A stretch of 64,000 nucleotides of DNA from Phaeobacter sp. HF9A (GCF_011806385.1 NZ_JAATOX010000005.1:1-64000); one strand, 5' to 3'; counted from the stretch's first letter, positions 8,783 to 17,842 are shown. Notes: generated from the letters alone by a model not told the origin. Numbers and translations: made by a program.

Positions 8783-10075
8783 CTAGAAACCGAACTCTGG
8801 GATCGCCAGCGCCAGCCAGGGCACCGCGATGAGCAATCCCAGCAGCAGCAAATTTGCGACCACATAGGGCGCGACCCCGCGAAAGAGCGTCCAGATCGAA
8901 ACCCCTGGCGTATGTCGTTGCACGATAAAGACGTTCATGCCCATCGGCGGGGTAATCAGCCCCAGTTCGACGGCGACAACCACAAGAATGCCGAACCAGA
9001 TCGGATCATAGCCAAGCGAGGCCACAAGCGGCGTCAGAACCGGCACGGTCAGGATCATCGCGGCCAGGCTGTCAAAGACCGCGCCAAGAACGATGTAGAT
9101 GACACAGATCGTGAGAATGACCATGATCGGAATCGCCGCATAGCTTTGCACCCAGTCGATCAGCTGCCCCGTCAGGCCCGTGATGGTCAGAAAGTTGTTG
9201 AACACCAGCGATGCGCTCATGGTGACAAGGATCGCCGTGGTGGTCAGGACCGCATCCGACAGCGCATCAACGATGGTTCTGAAATCCGCCTTGCCGCGCA
9301 TCGCCATAAGCGCAAACGCCCCCGCCGCGCCCACCGCGCCGGCTTCGGTCGGGGTGAAAAATCCCCAGTAGATGCCGCCGAGAACAAGCAGGAACAGACC
9401 GCCAATGGGCATGGTCTTGCGAAAGGCGCCGAGCCGTTCAATCCAGGGCAGGCGCTCGGCGCGCTTGCCCAACCCGGGGCGCAGGAAGACCATCAGCCAG
9501 GCCGTCGCCATGTAGAACAGCGCCAGCAGAATCCCCGGCAGGATGCCGGCCATGAACAGCGCCGCGATATCGGTCTCGGTCAAGATGCCAAAGATGACCA
9601 GGGGCACGCTGGGCGGGATCAATATCCCGAGCGTGCCTCCGGCCGCCACCGTGCCGCCCGCGAAGCCGACCTGATAGTGGTAGCGCTTGAGCTGCGGAAT
9701 CGCGACGCGTGACATGGTGGCGGCGGCCGCGACAGAACTTCCGCAGACCGCAGCAAAGGCGCCCGATGCGCCGATCGTGGCATGCGCAATGCCGCCCCTG
9801 AGATGCCCGAGACAGGCCCGCGCAAGCGCAAACAGATCATCGGCCAGCCCGCCCCGCTGAATGAAGGCCCCCATCAGCACAAAAAGCGGAATCACCGAGA
9901 AGCCGTAGCTCGACATCGCGTCAAAGAACTGCTGGCCGACAACGGCTTCTGCCGCCCCGATCCCGCGATAGGCGGCAAATCCACCAAATCCGACCGCCAG
10001 GAGGGCCGCAACAAGGGGTACGCCAAAAAACGTAAGCGCAAAAAGCACGCCAAATCCAATCAGGGCCCCCGTCAT
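8783..10075 (-). CDS. TRAP transporter large permease (DctM family)
   Basis: A 430-residue membrane protein of the usual DctM length with about 12 hydrophobic segments. It is the ion-coupled channel of a tripartite periplasmic transporter. Family motifs include GAFAAVCGSSVAAAATMSRV, the GGTLGILIPPSVPLVIFG loop and the GLITPPMGMNVFI segment near the end. ATG 10075 overlaps the dctQ stop in an ATGA; a longer upstream frame is a shadow of dctQ. Together with the small permease and binding protein it forms a complete system. The sulfatase and LysR genes upstream on the same strand suggest uptake of an anionic organic acid or an ester-derived product. Confidence 0.9.
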   Translation of the reverse strand: MTGALIGFGVLFALTFFGVPLVAALLAVGFGGFAAYRGIGAAEAVVGQQFFDAMSSYGFSVIPLFVLMGAFIQRGGLADDLFALARACLGHLRGGIAHATIGASGAFAAVCGSSVAAAATMSRVAIPQLKRYHYQVGFAGGTVAAGGTLGILIPPSVPLVIFGILTETDIAALFMAGILPGILLALFYMATAWLMVFLRPGLGKRAERLPWIERLGAFRKTMPIGGLFLLVLGGIYWGFFTPTEAGAVGAAGAFALMAMRGKADFRTIVDALSDAVLTTTAILVTMSASLVFNNFLTITGLTGQLIDWVQSYAAIPIMVILTICVIYIVLGAVFDSLAAMILTVPVLTPLVASLGYDPIWFGILVVVAVELGLITPPMGMNVFIVQRHTPGVSIWTLFRGVAPYVVANLLLLGLLIAVPWLALAIPEFGF

Positions 10076-10593
10076 GGCCTGTCCTCGCCCTCGGGAAGTG
10101 GCCCCCCGAACACGCGCCGGACCCCGAGGGCCTGAAGCGCGAAGATCGCCGCCGACAGGAAAAGCGAAATCGAGATGACCAGCGCAAGCGGCGCAACGGG
10201 GATCTGAAAATACCCCATCACGTCCTGATAATACCAGGCATCCGCCGCGTATCGCAGCAGGCTCCAACCTGCGATGCCGACAACCACGGCGGCGATCACC
10301 GCCACCATGCGCCGCCGCAGCCGGCCCCAAACGCCGGACGGATCGGGGTTGAACAGCTCCAGCACGAAATGGCTTTCACGCCAGGTGATCACCGGCAGGG
10401 ACAGCGTAAGGGTCAGCAAGAACCCGACGCTGACCAAATCTATCGCTCCGGGAATGGAGCGCCCGATCAGTTTCCGCGCGACGACATCCCCAACGGTCAC
10501 GACCATCATGGCAAAGAGAAACAGCCCCGCCGGGAGGATCAGCCGATTCAGCCTTCGTTCGAGCGCGAAGGAAACGGATCGTGCCTGCCTCAT
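10072..10593 (-). CDS. TRAP transporter small permease (DctQ family)
   Basis: A 173-residue protein with four predicted membrane helices (about 18-40, 52-72, 95-115 and 135-157). The typical DctQ feature is the first-loop segment GDVVARKLIGRSIPGAIDLV. It pairs with the large permease in the inner membrane. Its gene overlaps dctM by 4 bp and the dctP stop by 4 bp, so the three are translationally coupled. The C-terminus is charged and cytoplasmic. DctQ sequences are weakly conserved, so the call rests on size, topology and position. Confidence 0.85.
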   Translation of the reverse strand: MRQARSVSFALERRLNRLILPAGLFLFAMMVVTVGDVVARKLIGRSIPGAIDLVSVGFLLTLTLSLPVITWRESHFVLELFNPDPSGVWGRLRRRMVAVIAAVVVGIAGWSLLRYAADAWYYQDVMGYFQIPVAPLALVISISLFLSAAIFALQALGVRRVFGGPLPEGEDRP

Positions 10594-11624
10594 TTTGCGG
10601 CGCCACTCAGGTCGGCTTCAAGGGCATGGAAACGCTCCAGCACCGCAGCGCCGTCGATATCCATCTCGGACACGGAGGCGATCCAGGCTTCTTCGATGAA
10701 ACCCATTTTCTCTTTCAGCTGGGCCTGTAGTTCGGGCGAGAATTCGCTGAGCGACATCCCCTGCGCTTCGAACCGCGCCAGTGTTTCGGCGACCTTTTCA
10801 TCCAGAACCCTGGTGCGGCGGGCAAAGGCCTCGCCTGATACGTTCTCGATTGCCGCGCGCTGGTCCTCCGTCAGGCTGCGCCACTTCCGGTCGCTGATGA
10901 TCAGAATGAAAGTGCCCGTGGTGGCAATGTCGCCCAGGTCGATGCCGCTCTTGGTGTAGGTCTCAAGGTTGAAGCCTGGCACATCGATCGGCGTAATCGT
11001 CGTGTAGGCGTCCACGATGCCCTTGGAAACGATTTCGAAATAGCGAAACGCCGGTCCAGCCACGACGCCATCGCTCACCGCACCCCAGGCGGTCGCGGCA
11101 TTGCCGGTGACCGTTGCAAGGCGCGCGCCCTTGAAGTCTTCCAGCGTTTCAAACGTCTTGTCGTTGATGGTCCAGAACCACGTCTTGGGAAAGCTGAATG
11201 TGGACAGCACCTTGGCGCGTCTCAGATCCATCTTGTCGCGCAGCATCTCGTCATAGACATGCCAGATCGCGACGGACGTGACTTCGGTAGAATAGTTCGG
11301 GCCGGGGAATTCGGTGAAGGTCAGGCCCGTCAGGCGATTGGGCAGCAGGCCGGTGTATTGGATCGCGATATCGGCAATGCCGTTTTCCACCATGCTCAAC
11401 TGCTCCGGCGGCGGCGCGAGGCTCGACGGAGCAAATTCGATCTCGACGCTGCCACCGCTTTCCTCTTTCACCGCGTCGGCCCATGGCACCAGAACGTCAG
11501 CATAAAGCGTGTGCGAGGGCGGGAAAAGCGTGCTGAACAGCAGCTTGGTCTCGGCCTGCGCGCTGCCAGCGAGCCCAACCACCAATGCAAGGCCGGATAA
11601 AAAAGCGGAATGTCTCATTTTCAT
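10590..11624 (-). CDS. TRAP transporter substrate-binding protein (DctP family)
   Basis: A 344-residue periplasmic binding protein. The N-terminus MKMRHSAFLSGLALVVGLAG is a Sec signal peptide with cleavage near SAQA-ETK. The mature part has the DctP fold: an N-terminal domain with VENGIADIA, and the long linker region GKGIVDAYTTI. ATG 11624 follows GGGAG at nine bases; an in-frame ATG at 11618 is possible. It overlaps dctQ by 4 bp. The sulfatase gene lies 72 bp upstream on the same strand. The ligand is not evident; no strongly diagnostic carboxylate arginine could be assigned by eye. Confidence 0.88.
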   Translation of the reverse strand: MKMRHSAFLSGLALVVGLAGSAQAETKLLFSTLFPPSHTLYADVLVPWADAVKEESGGSVEIEFAPSSLAPPPEQLSMVENGIADIAIQYTGLLPNRLTGLTFTEFPGPNYSTEVTSVAIWHVYDEMLRDKMDLRRAKVLSTFSFPKTWFWTINDKTFETLEDFKGARLATVTGNAATAWGAVSDGVVAGPAFRYFEIVSKGIVDAYTTITPIDVPGFNLETYTKSGIDLGDIATTGTFILIISDRKWRSLTEDQRAAIENVSGEAFARRTRVLDEKVAETLARFEAQGMSLSEFSPELQAQLKEKMGFIEEAWIASVSEMDIDGAAVLERFHALEADLSGAAK

Positions 11625-11696
11625 GTCTTGGATCTCCCGGGAGTATGTATTGAGTGTTGTTGCCTCGGCGTCACGTTTGGCGGACACCGATGGATT

Positions 11697-13358
11697 TTAT
11701 TTTCCTGGGCCTGGGTGCTCGGGAACCTTGCGAAGATAGTAGTCGCGATTGATATCCGGCACGTCGCCCTCGTCGAACACCCCGACCAGGATGCCGTTTG
11801 GCAAGGGGCCGTCGCCGGAGCGGCGTTCGACCTCTTCGTCGGACATGGTCAGCCGTTGCGCATCCCTGCGCGCCCAGACCGCCAGTTTCTGATAGAGCGT
11901 GTCGATGATCTCCGCATACTCCGGCCGATCTCCCACATCTTCCAGCTCCTGCGGATCTTTCCTAAGATCGAAGAGCATGGGGCGGAAGCCGCCTTCAACG
12001 TGAATCATCTTGAAATCATGACTTGCGATCATACACATCCGCGCATCGCGCTGACTTAGGCCAAGTGCCTTGCGCATAGGCAGTTGGGCAAAGGAATATT
12101 CGCTGATCACATAGTCGCGCCAGTCTTCCGGCGGTGTCCCATGCAGCAAGGGCAACAGCGACTTGCCCTCCACGATGTGGCCCGGCACCGTGCCCCCCGC
12201 GATGTCGATGAATGTCGGCGTCAGGTCGATCGCCTCGACCAGCGCATCACAGACCGTCCCGCGTGTCGTATCGGCCTCCGGCGAGGGATCGTAGATGATC
12301 ATCGGCACCCGGACAGAAACATCGTGGAACATGTCCTTTTCGCCCAGCCAATGATCGCCCAGATAGTCGCCGTGGTCGGAGGTCACCACGATCAGCGTGT
12401 TCTCGGCCTGCCCGGTCTTGTCCAGATGATCGAGGATGCGGCCCAGTTCGGTATCGCATTGGCTGATCAGACCCATATAGGCGGGCACAACTTTTTCCCG
12501 TACCTCATCGCGCGAGAATGTCTCTGCGATGCCGCTTTCCATAAAAGCGGCATAGAGCGGGTGCGGGTCTTTGCGCTCGTCTTCGCTGCGCAGGACCGGA
12601 ATGACGTCCTCGGCACCGTACATATCGTGGTAGGGCGCGGGCACGATGTAGGGCCAATGCGGTTTGATATAGCTAACATGCGCGCACCAGGGGCCTTGCG
12701 CATTGTCCAGAAACCCGATGGCCTGCTGTGTCAACCAGGGCGTTTCGCTGTCCTCTTCGGCAATATTGGCCGGTTTGTCGGCATGGCGCATAAACCAGCC
12801 GCTGGCCGTCATGCCGTCTTCTTCGCCGGCATTCGCGAAATCCGCCCAGGGGTTTTCGCCGCCATAGCCCCTTGAGCGCAGATATTCGTTATAGGGCTGC
12901 TGGTCGCTGTAAAAACCGTCTGGCCCCTGGCCGACCAGGCCGTCTTCGCGCACGATCACGTCAAAGCCGCATTCAGCCTGGCGCGCGCCGATTTCGCTGT
13001 CCGGGGCGAGACCCAGCCGCGCCATGCCTTCTGCATCGACGCGCATATGGGTCTTGCCCACCAGGTAACACCCCATCCCGGCCTTGCGCAGATGGTCCCC
13101 CATCGTCCATTCGCCCACGCGCAGGGGAAAATCGTTCCAGGCCGCCCCATGGCTGCCGACGTAGCGCCCAGTATAGAAGGACATCCGCGAGGCACCGCAA
13201 ATGGTCGATTGCGCATAGGCATGGGTGAACCGCACGCCTTTTTTCGCCAGCCGGTCGATATTGGGTGTCTTGATGGAGGGATGACCGTAGCAGCCAAGGT
13301 AATCGAACCGCAGCTGATCGAACATGACGAAGAGTATGTTTTGCGTATTGGTCTTCAT
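11697..13358 (-). CDS. Sulfatase / phosphonate monoester hydrolase family
   Basis: A 553-residue alkaline-phosphatase-superfamily hydrolase without a signal peptide, so cytoplasmic. The nucleophile motif is CGASR at C54 within STICGASRMSFYTGR; it fits C-x-A/P-x-R, whose cysteine is normally converted to formylglycine. Metal ligands are suggested by D14-Q15 near the N-terminus (FVMFDQLR) and by SDHGDYLGDH in the C-terminal half. The length and the YLGDHWLGEKDMF segment resemble phosphonate monoester hydrolases and related arylsulfatases. It lies between the TRAP genes and the LysR gene on the same strand. The ester class (sulfate or phosphonate) cannot be decided from sequence. Confidence 0.85.
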   Translation of the reverse strand: MKTNTQNILFVMFDQLRFDYLGCYGHPSIKTPNIDRLAKKGVRFTHAYAQSTICGASRMSFYTGRYVGSHGAAWNDFPLRVGEWTMGDHLRKAGMGCYLVGKTHMRVDAEGMARLGLAPDSEIGARQAECGFDVIVREDGLVGQGPDGFYSDQQPYNEYLRSRGYGGENPWADFANAGEEDGMTASGWFMRHADKPANIAEEDSETPWLTQQAIGFLDNAQGPWCAHVSYIKPHWPYIVPAPYHDMYGAEDVIPVLRSEDERKDPHPLYAAFMESGIAETFSRDEVREKVVPAYMGLISQCDTELGRILDHLDKTGQAENTLIVVTSDHGDYLGDHWLGEKDMFHDVSVRVPMIIYDPSPEADTTRGTVCDALVEAIDLTPTFIDIAGGTVPGHIVEGKSLLPLLHGTPPEDWRDYVISEYSFAQLPMRKALGLSQRDARMCMIASHDFKMIHVEGGFRPMLFDLRKDPQELEDVGDRPEYAEIIDTLYQKLAVWARRDAQRLTMSDEEVERRSGDGPLPNGILVGVFDEGDVPDINRDYYLRKVPEHPGPGK

Positions 13359-13507
13359 AAACCCTTGCTCTCGATGATAAGCCCTTGCGGAGGTGCCGCA
13401 AGGATTGATGGATCAAAGCTGAGCGAAGGATCCGCTTGTGTAAAATACCAGTCTCATGATGATCATATCATTCTGGATATGGCGCTGGGGCGCCTTGCAC
13501 GGTGAAA

Positions 13508-14404
13508 TCACTCAAGCCCCTGCGCGCGGACTTCATCCTCAAAGCAGGCCATCATCGCCCGTGCGAGGGTCGGCAGACGCGCCGTGCCGCCGATCGTTGC
13601 GATGCCGATCGACCCCATCATCGCCATGCCCTCGATATCGACGGCGACAAGGTCCCCGCGCCCCAGTTCCGCGCGCACGACCCCCTCGGGGCAAAATGCG
13701 ACCATATCCGACGTGGCCAGCATGGCGCGAATGAAATCAAACGACATGGTCTCCACCGTGTTGGGAAACTGCCGCGCGCCATTCGCCATGATGAAATGAT
13801 CAAGCTCATCCCGGATCACCACGCCCGGGTTCGGGATCATCACCGTGAAGTCGCACAGCGCATCAAGCCCATGGGTGCCCTCGGCTAGTTGGTGGTCCTT
13901 GCGAACCACAAAAAGCAGCGGCTCATTGTATAGGTGGTGAAAACTGACGCCATAGGTGTCTTTCGGATTGTCCTGTCGCCCGACCAGCAGGTCCACATCA
14001 CCGTTTCGCAGGCTTTCCGTCATATCCCCCGCGGCGGTGGCCATCACCCGCGGCGTCACATGCGGAAACATCTTCTTGAACCGCTGGGTGACACCCGGAA
14101 GAATGGACCGGCTGATGCTGGGCGCGACCATTACGGCCAGCGTGCGCTTGGTGGCTGTTCCGTCGAACAGGTTGAACGCCTGTTCGATCTGAGCAATACC
14201 CGAGCGGACATATGTATAAAGCGCCTGCCCGGCGGGGGTCAGGCTCACACCCTCGTTGCTGCGCTCAAAAAGCCGGTTGCCGACCAGGTGCTCCAGCTCG
14301 CGGATGGTCCGCGACACATTCGGTTGCGCCGTGTGCAGGGCCTGGGCGGCCTTTGTCACCGACTTACAATTGGCGACCTCCAGGAAAAATTCCAGTTGGC
14401 GCAT
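13508..14404 (-). CDS. LysR family transcriptional regulator
   Basis: About 298 residues. The N-terminal helix-turn-helix covers residues 5-60 (KSVTKAAQALHTAQPNVSRT), and the effector-binding domain runs from about 85 to the end. I chose ATG 14404 (MRQLEFFLEVA), but GTG 14425 and TTG 14437 are in frame and upstream; no start has a convincing ribosome site. It lies 149 bp upstream of the sulfatase gene on the same strand and is the likely activator of the sulfatase-TRAP operon. The effector domain (MIPNPGVVIRDELDHF) resembles the PcaQ/GbpR branch, which senses aromatic or sugar acids. Confidence 0.85.
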   Translation of the reverse strand: MRQLEFFLEVANCKSVTKAAQALHTAQPNVSRTIRELEHLVGNRLFERSNEGVSLTPAGQALYTYVRSGIAQIEQAFNLFDGTATKRTLAVMVAPSISRSILPGVTQRFKKMFPHVTPRVMATAAGDMTESLRNGDVDLLVGRQDNPKDTYGVSFHHLYNEPLLFVVRKDHQLAEGTHGLDALCDFTVMIPNPGVVIRDELDHFIMANGARQFPNTVETMSFDFIRAMLATSDMVAFCPEGVVRAELGRGDLVAVDIEGMAMMGSIGIATIGGTARLPTLARAMMACFEDEVRAQGLE

Positions 14405-14996
14405 GGTGAAAGGCTGACGGCTCACGGCGTTGCCCAAAAAGTGGCGGAATGGTCCTCGATCTTCATCTCAAAGCGCACCCTCGTTTGCTGCTGGAACCAA
14501 AGCCTGCCCCCCTATCAGGCCCGCTTCTTTCGGCCCTGGCAAGCCCAAGACCGGCAGTATGACCAAAAGGCGGGAAATGGCGCACGGATGTCTCAAATCG
14601 CGACCATCCTGCCGGTCATTTGCGCAACCCGCGCATGGACCGCCGCCTCCGGCCCAATTGCGGCGAAAGGTTTGAAAATCAGCAAAGATCCGCCCCCCGG
14701 AACGGGCAACCTTTGCTTGACTGAATTTTATTTCATACATAAAACTATGTATAAGCATAGAGTAAGATCAGCGCGCAAGAGCGCCATAAGAATCGGCCGG
14801 ATCGCGCAGATCCCGTCCGACACGACGATCATCAGGGCGCAAGAGCGCGCCGGGCCTGATCCGCTTTGTGACAGCCAGCGCCGCAGGCGCGAAATCGGCC
14901 AAAATGACATCATCAAAGAAATCCCGGAGCACCGGACTGTCATCCCAACCAAAACAGAAAAGGCGGCACACACCGCCATCAACAACGGAGAGAGAA
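14405..14996. other. Divergent intergenic region
   Basis: About 590 bp separate the LysR gene from the rightward racemase-family gene. The only structured signal seen is the inverted repeat at 14735-14752 in an AT-rich stretch. Short frames here have no family resemblance or ribosome site and I call no gene. Confidence 0.5.
14735..14752. promoter_or_regulatory. Perfect inverted repeat, candidate operator
   Basis: ATACATA (14735-14741) and TATGTAT (14746-14752) are separated by AAAC. The 7-4-7 symmetry in an AT-rich segment 245 bp ahead of the racemase-family gene looks like a dimeric regulator site, in size like those of GntR or MarR proteins. The regulator is unknown. Confidence 0.4.
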
Positions 14997-15770
14997 ATGA
15001 AAATTTGGTACCAGAGCTACGTTGATCTGGAAAATGGTGCGACCTACTGGGAACATCTGCGCAAGAACCTGAATGCGGCGATGTCTCCGGGAACAACCGT
15101 GGATATTCACGGCATCACGCCCTATGACAGCTATGCCCACCCGCTGGTCGAATTCCGCTGCGCCCGCGAGATGATCGCCAATGTCGTCAAGGCAGAGCGC
15201 GAAGGCTACGATGCCGTCGTGGTCGGGCATTTCCAGGATGCGGGCCTTTATGAAGCGCGCAGCGTTGTCGATATCCCGGTGATCGGCCTCGGCGAGGCGA
15301 CGATGCTCTGGTGCTGCCAGCTGGGCCAGCGCCTTGGCATCGTGACAATCAACCCCAGGTTCATCCCGTGGTTCCATCAGCAGATCGGCAAATACGGCCT
15401 GCGCGACCGGGTCACCGGCGTTCATTCGCTGAGCTTTGAGCCGGGCCAGATCCTCGGGGCCTATGGCGACGAGGAGAAGGCGATCGAGGTCAAGGGTCTG
15501 TTCGATAAACAGGCGGAACCTCTGGTGGAGCAGGGTATCGACGTGGTGATCCCGGGCGGCGGCATTCCGATGGTGCTTTTCTCGCAGTTCCAGAACCACA
15601 ATGTCGGCGGCGCGCCGGTGATCAACGGCATCCCGATTGCGCTCAAAATGGCCGAAATGGCGGTCAGCCTGAAGCAGTTGACCGGCCAATCCGTCAGCCG
15701 CACAGGCGATTACGTCAAAGCCCCGCCAGAGGTGATCGAAGAATTCCTGACCCATCCGAAGGGGCTCTGA
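14997..15770 (+). CDS. Asp/Glu racemase superfamily protein lacking both catalytic cysteines
   Basis: A 257-residue protein most like hydantoin racemases in layout (VEFRCAREMIA, VPVIGLGEA-type segment, C-terminal GGAPVING region). In active racemases a cysteine stands in the motif C-F-x-D-x-G-L; here it reads GHFQDAGL, with H78 in the cysteine place. The second cysteine, normally in LGCAGM, is replaced by glycine in IPGGGIPM (G188). An active two-base racemase is therefore unlikely. It may be an isomerase, a decarboxylase-like enzyme or a binding protein. ATG 14997 follows GGAGAGA. It stands alone between two terminators with a possible operator upstream. Confidence 0.75.
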   Translation: MKIWYQSYVDLENGATYWEHLRKNLNAAMSPGTTVDIHGITPYDSYAHPLVEFRCAREMIANVVKAEREGYDAVVVGHFQDAGLYEARSVVDIPVIGLGEATMLWCCQLGQRLGIVTINPRFIPWFHQQIGKYGLRDRVTGVHSLSFEPGQILGAYGDEEKAIEVKGLFDKQAEPLVEQGIDVVIPGGGIPMVLFSQFQNHNVGGAPVINGIPIALKMAEMAVSLKQLTGQSVSRTGDYVKAPPEVIEEFLTHPKGL

Positions 15771-15800
15771 CCCTCCGCATTTAACGCCGCCGCCGCATCT

Positions 15801-15842
15801 CGCCGCCATCCAGCAAGGGCCCTGCGCCTGTGGATGGCGGCG
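15801..15842 (+). terminator. Intrinsic terminator-like hairpin
   Basis: CGCCGCCATCCA (15801-15812) pairs perfectly with TGGATGGCGGCG (15831-15842). It lies 30 bp after the racemase-family stop and is followed by TTCCTTTC at 15851-15858. It should end that transcript before ohr. Confidence 0.65.
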
Positions 15843-15876
15843 CGGCGGCCTTCCTTTCAAGCTATCTGGAAATACA

Positions 15877-16299
15877 ATGACTGACAAACTCGTCTATACC
15901 GCCACAGTGACCGCCCAAGGTGGTCGCGATGGCCGCGTCACCAGCGACGACGGCAACCTCGACGTCGCCCTGGTTGTGCCCAAGGCATTCGGCGGCCCCG
16001 GCGGCGCGGGCACGAACCCCGAACAGCTTTTCGCCGCCGGCTATTCGGCCTGTTTTCTCAGCGCGCTGAAGCTGACCGCCCGGTTGGAGAAAGTGACACT
16101 GGAGCATGAGCCCGGTATCGAAGCTCAGGTCGGCGTTCTGTCAACCGAAGACGGCTACAAACTTGCGGCGACGCTGAAGGTGTCCATGCCCGGCCTCGAC
16201 AAAGATATGGCGGAAAAACTTGTCGCCGGGGCGCATGAGCGCTGCCCCTATTCCCGCGCGACGCGGGGCAATATCGACGTCACGCTAGAGGTCGTCTGA
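15877..16299 (+). CDS. ohr: Organic hydroperoxide resistance protein, OsmC/Ohr family
   Basis: A 140-residue protein, the typical Ohr length. It reduces organic hydroperoxides using two cysteines: the peroxidatic one in GYSACFLSALK and the resolving one in HERCPYSRATRGNI. The GGPGGAGTNPEQLFAAGY segment carrying the conserved arginine-stabilising glutamate is also typical of Ohr rather than OsmC. No OhrR-type MarR gene is adjacent; the nearest MarR genes are at 7.7-8.7 kb. A strong terminator follows directly, so it is probably monocistronic. Confidence 0.92.
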   Translation: MTDKLVYTATVTAQGGRDGRVTSDDGNLDVALVVPKAFGGPGGAGTNPEQLFAAGYSACFLSALKLTARLEKVTLEHEPGIEAQVGVLSTEDGYKLAATLKVSMPGLDKDMAEKLVAGAHERCPYSRATRGNIDVTLEVV

Positions 16300-16318
16300 G
16301 CCGGTCTTGCCGCAAGCA

Positions 16319-16349
16319 AAGGCCCGCCGAATGAGATCCGGCGGGCCTT
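16319..16349. terminator. Strong intrinsic terminator
   Basis: GGCCCGCCG (16321-16329) pairs with CGGCGGGCC (16339-16347), extended by two A-T pairs, and is followed by TTCTTTCT. It terminates ohr and, with AA on its left side, may also serve the convergent aldehyde dehydrogenase operon. Confidence 0.85.
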
Positions 16350-16366
16350 CTTTCTCTCTGCCGGGT

Positions 16367-17782
16367 TCAGGACACCACAGCCTGAATATCGGTGTAGGAT
16401 GCAAGGCCCTCTTCGCCGAACTCCACACCCAGCCCGGACTTTTTGCGACCGCCGAAGGGAACATCGGGCCGCAGCATGCCATGTTGATTGACCCAGCCCG
16501 TGCCGGTCTCCAGTCGCAGCGCCAATTGACGCGCTTTTTCCACGTCAGAGGACCAGATCGAGCCGCCAAGCCCGTTTTCATTCCGGTTCGCCATCTCGAT
16601 CGCCGCGTCGATATCGCTGTATTTGATGATGGGCAGCACCGGGCCGAACTGCTCGGATTGCACAAGGGGATTGTCGTCGTTCAGGTCGGCGATCAGGGTC
16701 ACAGGGTAGAACAACCCCTCGCCCGGGGCCCCACCGGTGAGCACGCGCCCCTCCTTTGCGCCCTCTTCAACCAAACGCGAAACGATATCGAATTGCATCT
16801 GGTTGGCCAGCGGACCAAGGATGGAATCCTCGTCAGTGCCCGGTCCCGTCTTGATATTGCCAGCAAACTCCGCCAGCGCATCGCAGACCTCATCATAGAC
16901 ATCCTCGTGGACATAGAGCCGCTTGATCGCGGCGCAGGCCTGGCCGTTATTGAAGAACGCCCCAAAGAACAGACCCTCAGCGATCGCCTTGGCATCCACG
17001 TCGGGCAGGACGATCGCCGCATCATTGCCGCCCAGCTCCAGCGTCAGCCGTTTCATCGTGTCAGCCGCGCTGGACATCACCTTTGCCCCCGTCCGGTTCG
17101 ACCCGGTCAGGATGATCTTGCGAATGCCCCTATGCACGGACATCTCCGCCCCAAGGTTCGAGCTTTTGTCATCGCAGGTCACACAGTTGATCACCCCCGC
17201 CGGCAGAACCTCGTTCATCAATTCGACCATGCGCAGCGTTGCCAGCGGTGTATGGGGCGATGGTTTGAGGACAACGGTATTGCCGGTGCGGATCGCGGGC
17301 AGCACGTGCCAGATCGCGATCGCCAGGGGAAAGTTCCACGGTGTAATCGACCCGATCACCCCCAGCGGTTTGCGGTGCAGCTCAACCTTGCCGGTCTCGT
17401 CATCCTGAATGACCTTGACCGGCAGTTTGGTGCTGGCGGTATGCTCCGCCCAGTCCTTCAGCAAGCCAACCTCAAAACGCGAGCCAATCCCGTTCAGGGG
17501 CTTGCCCTGCTCTGCTGTCATGAGCTGCGCCAGTTCCTCGGCATGCTCCTCCAGCTTGGCAGAGACCGCGCGAATGGCAGCGCATCGCGCCTCGTCTGTG
17601 ATCAAGGACCAGGTCTTGAAGGCTCGTGCAGCGCTGTCGACGGCGGCATCCAGATCTTTGCTCTGACCATTGGGCGCATATCCGATCACGGCCCCCGTCG
17701 CGGGGTTGGTGACCTCAAAACCAGTGGGTGCCGACAGTTTCTTGCCGTCGATGATCATGTGATATGTGGGCTCTGACGTCAT
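16367..17782 (-). CDS. Aldehyde dehydrogenase family protein
   Basis: A 471-residue NAD(P)-dependent aldehyde dehydrogenase. Catalytic C283 lies in FNNGQACAAIKR and the general-base E249 in TLELGGND; ITPWNFPLAI and the cofactor lysine in VLKPSP are intact. It converts an aldehyde to an acid. The start ATG 17782 follows GGAGAGG. It is the last gene of the operon OCD-like, Rid, FAD oxidase, ALDH, so it most likely oxidises the aldehyde released from an amine by the oxidase next to it. The arrangement suggests a primary amine such as tyramine or a similar arylalkylamine, but the substrate is inferred. Confidence 0.88.
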   Translation of the reverse strand: MTSEPTYHMIIDGKKLSAPTGFEVTNPATGAVIGYAPNGQSKDLDAAVDSAARAFKTWSLITDEARCAAIRAVSAKLEEHAEELAQLMTAEQGKPLNGIGSRFEVGLLKDWAEHTASTKLPVKVIQDDETGKVELHRKPLGVIGSITPWNFPLAIAIWHVLPAIRTGNTVVLKPSPHTPLATLRMVELMNEVLPAGVINCVTCDDKSSNLGAEMSVHRGIRKIILTGSNRTGAKVMSSAADTMKRLTLELGGNDAAIVLPDVDAKAIAEGLFFGAFFNNGQACAAIKRLYVHEDVYDEVCDALAEFAGNIKTGPGTDEDSILGPLANQMQFDIVSRLVEEGAKEGRVLTGGAPGEGLFYPVTLIADLNDDNPLVQSEQFGPVLPIIKYSDIDAAIEMANRNENGLGGSIWSSDVEKARQLALRLETGTGWVNQHGMLRPDVPFGGRKKSGLGVEFGEEGLASYTDIQAVVS

Positions 17783-17842
17783 TTTACCTCTCCGATGTGA
17801 TCTTGATCTGGTCCGCGGGCGTCCTGCAAAGCAGCGCCGTGC

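Noticed and set aside
14493-14517. GGAAC between LysR and the racemase-family gene as EcfG promoter
   Set aside because: No CGTT or near match at 16-17 bp, and no gene follows within 480 bp.
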